In this document: in pieces, positions 5,760-6,811 of the stretch
How positions within the stretch are numbered: position 1 is the stretch's first letter
Layout of the letters: the number at the start of each line of letters is the position of its first letter
Source of the DNA: Dehalococcoidia bacterium
Lineage (GTDB): Bacteria; Chloroflexota; Dehalococcoidia; SM23-28-2; RBG-16-64-32
DNA length: 6,811 bases
Direction: 5' to 3'
Assembly: GCA_030690405.1 (NCBI GenBank)
Contig: JAUYGU010000040.1
Location: forward strand, 1-6,811
Position numbers and translations under genes: made by a program
Notes under the pieces: generated by a model
The model's input: the letters and a program-made list of their open reading frames with translations, nothing else
Told to the model about the DNA's origin: nothing
Databases searched by the model: none

Positions 5760-5783
5760 CTGTCCACTCTCCACTGTCCACTC
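5760..5783. repeat. Short direct repeat CTGTCCACTC x2
   Basis: CTGTCCACTC occurs at 5760-5769 and 5774-5783 (GAGTGGACAG on the minus strand), with a 14-base period. It fills the gap between the end of the NnrE-NnrD gene and the PIN gene start, just where a junction would be if the PIN gene was inserted. It could equally be chance low-complexity sequence. Confidence 0.45.
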
Positions 5784-5785
5784 CA

Positions 5786-6811
5786 TCACCCCCGCAGCTC
5801 TTTCATCGCCCGCGGCAGTGCCGGCAGCAGGTCCGAGGCCACCATTCCCGTGTCCCCTAGCTCCGCCCGCACCCGCTCGCCGGCCAGGCCGTGCAGGTAC
5901 ACGCCCAGGCACGCCGCCTCGTACGGCTCCATCCCCTGCGCGATCAGCCCCGCGATCGCCCCCGCCAGCACGTCGCCCGTGCCGCCGCTGGCCAGCCCCG
6001 GGTTCGCGAACGGGCTCAGCCGCGCCCGGCCGTCCGGCGCCGCGACGACGGTGTTCGCCCCTTTGAGCACGACGACGACCCCCCACTCGCCGGCGTATCC
6101 CCGCGCCACCGCCAGCCGGTCCGACTGTATCTCCTCGACCGGCAGCCCAGTCAGCCGCGACAGCTCCCCCGGGTGCGGCGTGATGACGGTCGGCGCCGCA
6201 AGCTCCTTCCACCAGCCCTCGAGCTTCGAGAGGTTGTTCAGCCCGTCGGCGTCGATGACCACGCCGCGTACGACATTCGCCTTCAGCAGGGGCAGCAGGG
6301 CGCGCATGAAGGCGCGCACGTACCCCTCCTGGCCCAGCCCCGGCCCGACGAGGAGCGAGTCGAATCCCTGTGAGAGCGCCCGCCCCACCGCGTGCGCCGC
6401 CTCCGCCGAAAGGTAGCCCTCCTCGTCCGGCAGCGGCTCGAACGTCGCCTCCGTGAGCTTCGCGGCCAGGATGGGATAGATAGTGGACGCGCAGGCCAGC
6501 GTCGTCAGGCCGGCGCCGGCGCGCAGGCTGCCCATGCAGGCCAGGTACGCCGCGCCGACGTAGCGCGGCGAGCCCGCCACCACCAGCGCCTTCCCGAACG
6601 TCCCCTTGTGCGCCCCCGGCGGCCGCTCCGGCAGTCCGCCTGAGGCGGACGCCCAGCGCGCCGTCATCAGCTCCGTCCACCCGTCCGACTCCAGCTCCTT
6701 CGGCATGCCGATCTCCACCGCCTCTACCCGCCCCGCGAGCTGCGAGCCCGGCAGCGCGTGCAGCCCCACCTTGCTCCAGCCGAGGGCGACCGTAGCGTCG
6801 GCGGCGACGCA
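5786..6811 (-). CDS. nnrD: Bifunctional NAD(P)H-hydrate epimerase / ADP-dependent dehydratase, C-terminal part, cut by the right edge
   Basis: 341 residues are visible and the reading frame stays open to base 6811, so the N-terminus is missing. The first roughly 40 residues (ADATVALGWSKVGLH, then GRVEAVEIGMP) are the end of the NnrE/YjeF-N epimerase domain. The rest is the complete ribokinase-like NnrD/YjeF-C dehydratase. It starts near RPPGAHKGTFGKALVVAGSP and contains GAAYLACMGSLRAGAGLTT, LLVGPGLGQ, the nucleotide-site motif VIDADGLNN, ITPHPGELSRLTG, VVVVLKGANTVV and NPGLASGGTGDVLAG with the catalytic Asp. Together the two halves repair hydrated NADH and NADPH: NnrE interconverts the R and S forms, and NnrD dehydrates the S form at the expense of ADP (or ATP). 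This is a cytoplasmic metabolite-repair enzyme. The in-frame GTG at 6769 is not the start, since epimerase sequence continues upstream of it. It is the first visible gene of the minus-strand run into PIN, recJ and the Ddn-like gene. Confidence 0.94.
   Translation of the reverse strand, partial: CVAADATVALGWSKVGLHALPGSQLAGRVEAVEIGMPKELESDGWTELMTARWASASGGLPERPPGAHKGTFGKALVVAGSPRYVGAAYLACMGSLRAGAGLTTLACASTIYPILAAKLTEATFEPLPDEEGYLSAEAAHAVGRALSQGFDSLLVGPGLGQEGYVRAFMRALLPLLKANVVRGVVIDADGLNNLSKLEGWWKELAAPTVITPHPGELSRLTGLPVEEIQSDRLAVARGYAGEWGVVVVLKGANTVVAAPDGRARLSPFANPGLASGGTGDVLAGAIAGLIAQGMEPYEAACLGVYLHGLAGERVRAELGDTGMVASDLLPALPRAMKELRG

Noticed and set aside
5143..5785. VapBC toxin-antitoxin pair
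   Set aside because: The PIN-like gene has no adjacent antitoxin-sized frame (only 52 bases upstream, recJ downstream), so a classic pair is not supported.
5745..6680. Minus-strand open frame of 311 codons
   Set aside because: It is an alternate frame of the NnrD coding region, Gly/Arg/Ala-rich. The true frame has every NnrD motif.

Overview
The window is GC-rich (a hand-counted 60-base stretch of recJ, 4681-4740, is 43/60 G+C) and densely coded. Three things point to a GC-rich Chloroflexota-like or actinobacterium-like organism. There is an EF-G2-type GTPase. There is an F420-type (Ddn-like) flavin/deazaflavin oxidoreductase. The gaps hold short palindromic repeats and a repeat resembling the 'TGTCATTCTGAGCG...GAAGGAATCT' phrase that I associate from memory with Chloroflexota genomes. 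The phylum call is inference, not proof.

Layout. (1) 1-507, minus strand: the N-terminal 169 residues of an EF-G-like translational GTPase, running off the left edge. (2) 508-725: a divergent intergenic region with a candidate promoter for the GTPase and two palindromic repeats. (3) 726-2773, plus strand: a compact four-gene unit. It encodes an ECF-type sigma factor; a protein overlapping it by 4 bp that joins two tandem His/Cys zinc-finger (anti-sigma, ZAS/HC2-like) motifs to a complete O6-methylguanine-DNA methyltransferase domain; and two small, related, Arg/Ala-rich helical proteins that overlap each other. (4) 2774-2966: a convergent gap with a perfect 20-bp palindrome and an interrupted interspersed repeat. 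(5) 2967-6811, minus strand, read from the right edge: a bifunctional NnrE-NnrD NAD(P)H-hydrate repair enzyme (its N-terminal part lies outside the window), a solitary PIN-domain protein with clearly lower GC, RecJ single-strand DNA exonuclease, and the Ddn-like oxidoreductase.

The most interesting content is the sigma / zinc-finger-methyltransferase pair. In the usual ECF arrangement the gene overlapping the sigma gene encodes its anti-sigma factor. Here that protein also carries a suicide DNA-repair domain with every expected catalytic residue (PCHRV with Cys254, Asn246, Arg237, Tyr223, Glu281). An appealing hypothesis is an alkylation-sensing switch: repairing a methylated base, or methylation of zinc-binding cysteines, would change the grip on the sigma factor. 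It would be functionally analogous to Ada but built from different parts. The architecture is visible in the sequence; the mechanism is inferred.

The minus-strand cluster combines metabolite repair (NnrE/NnrD), DNA repair (RecJ) and an F420-type redox enzyme in one apparent transcription unit. The lower-GC PIN gene looks like a later arrival. Its stop overlaps the likely GTG start of recJ in a GTGA junction.
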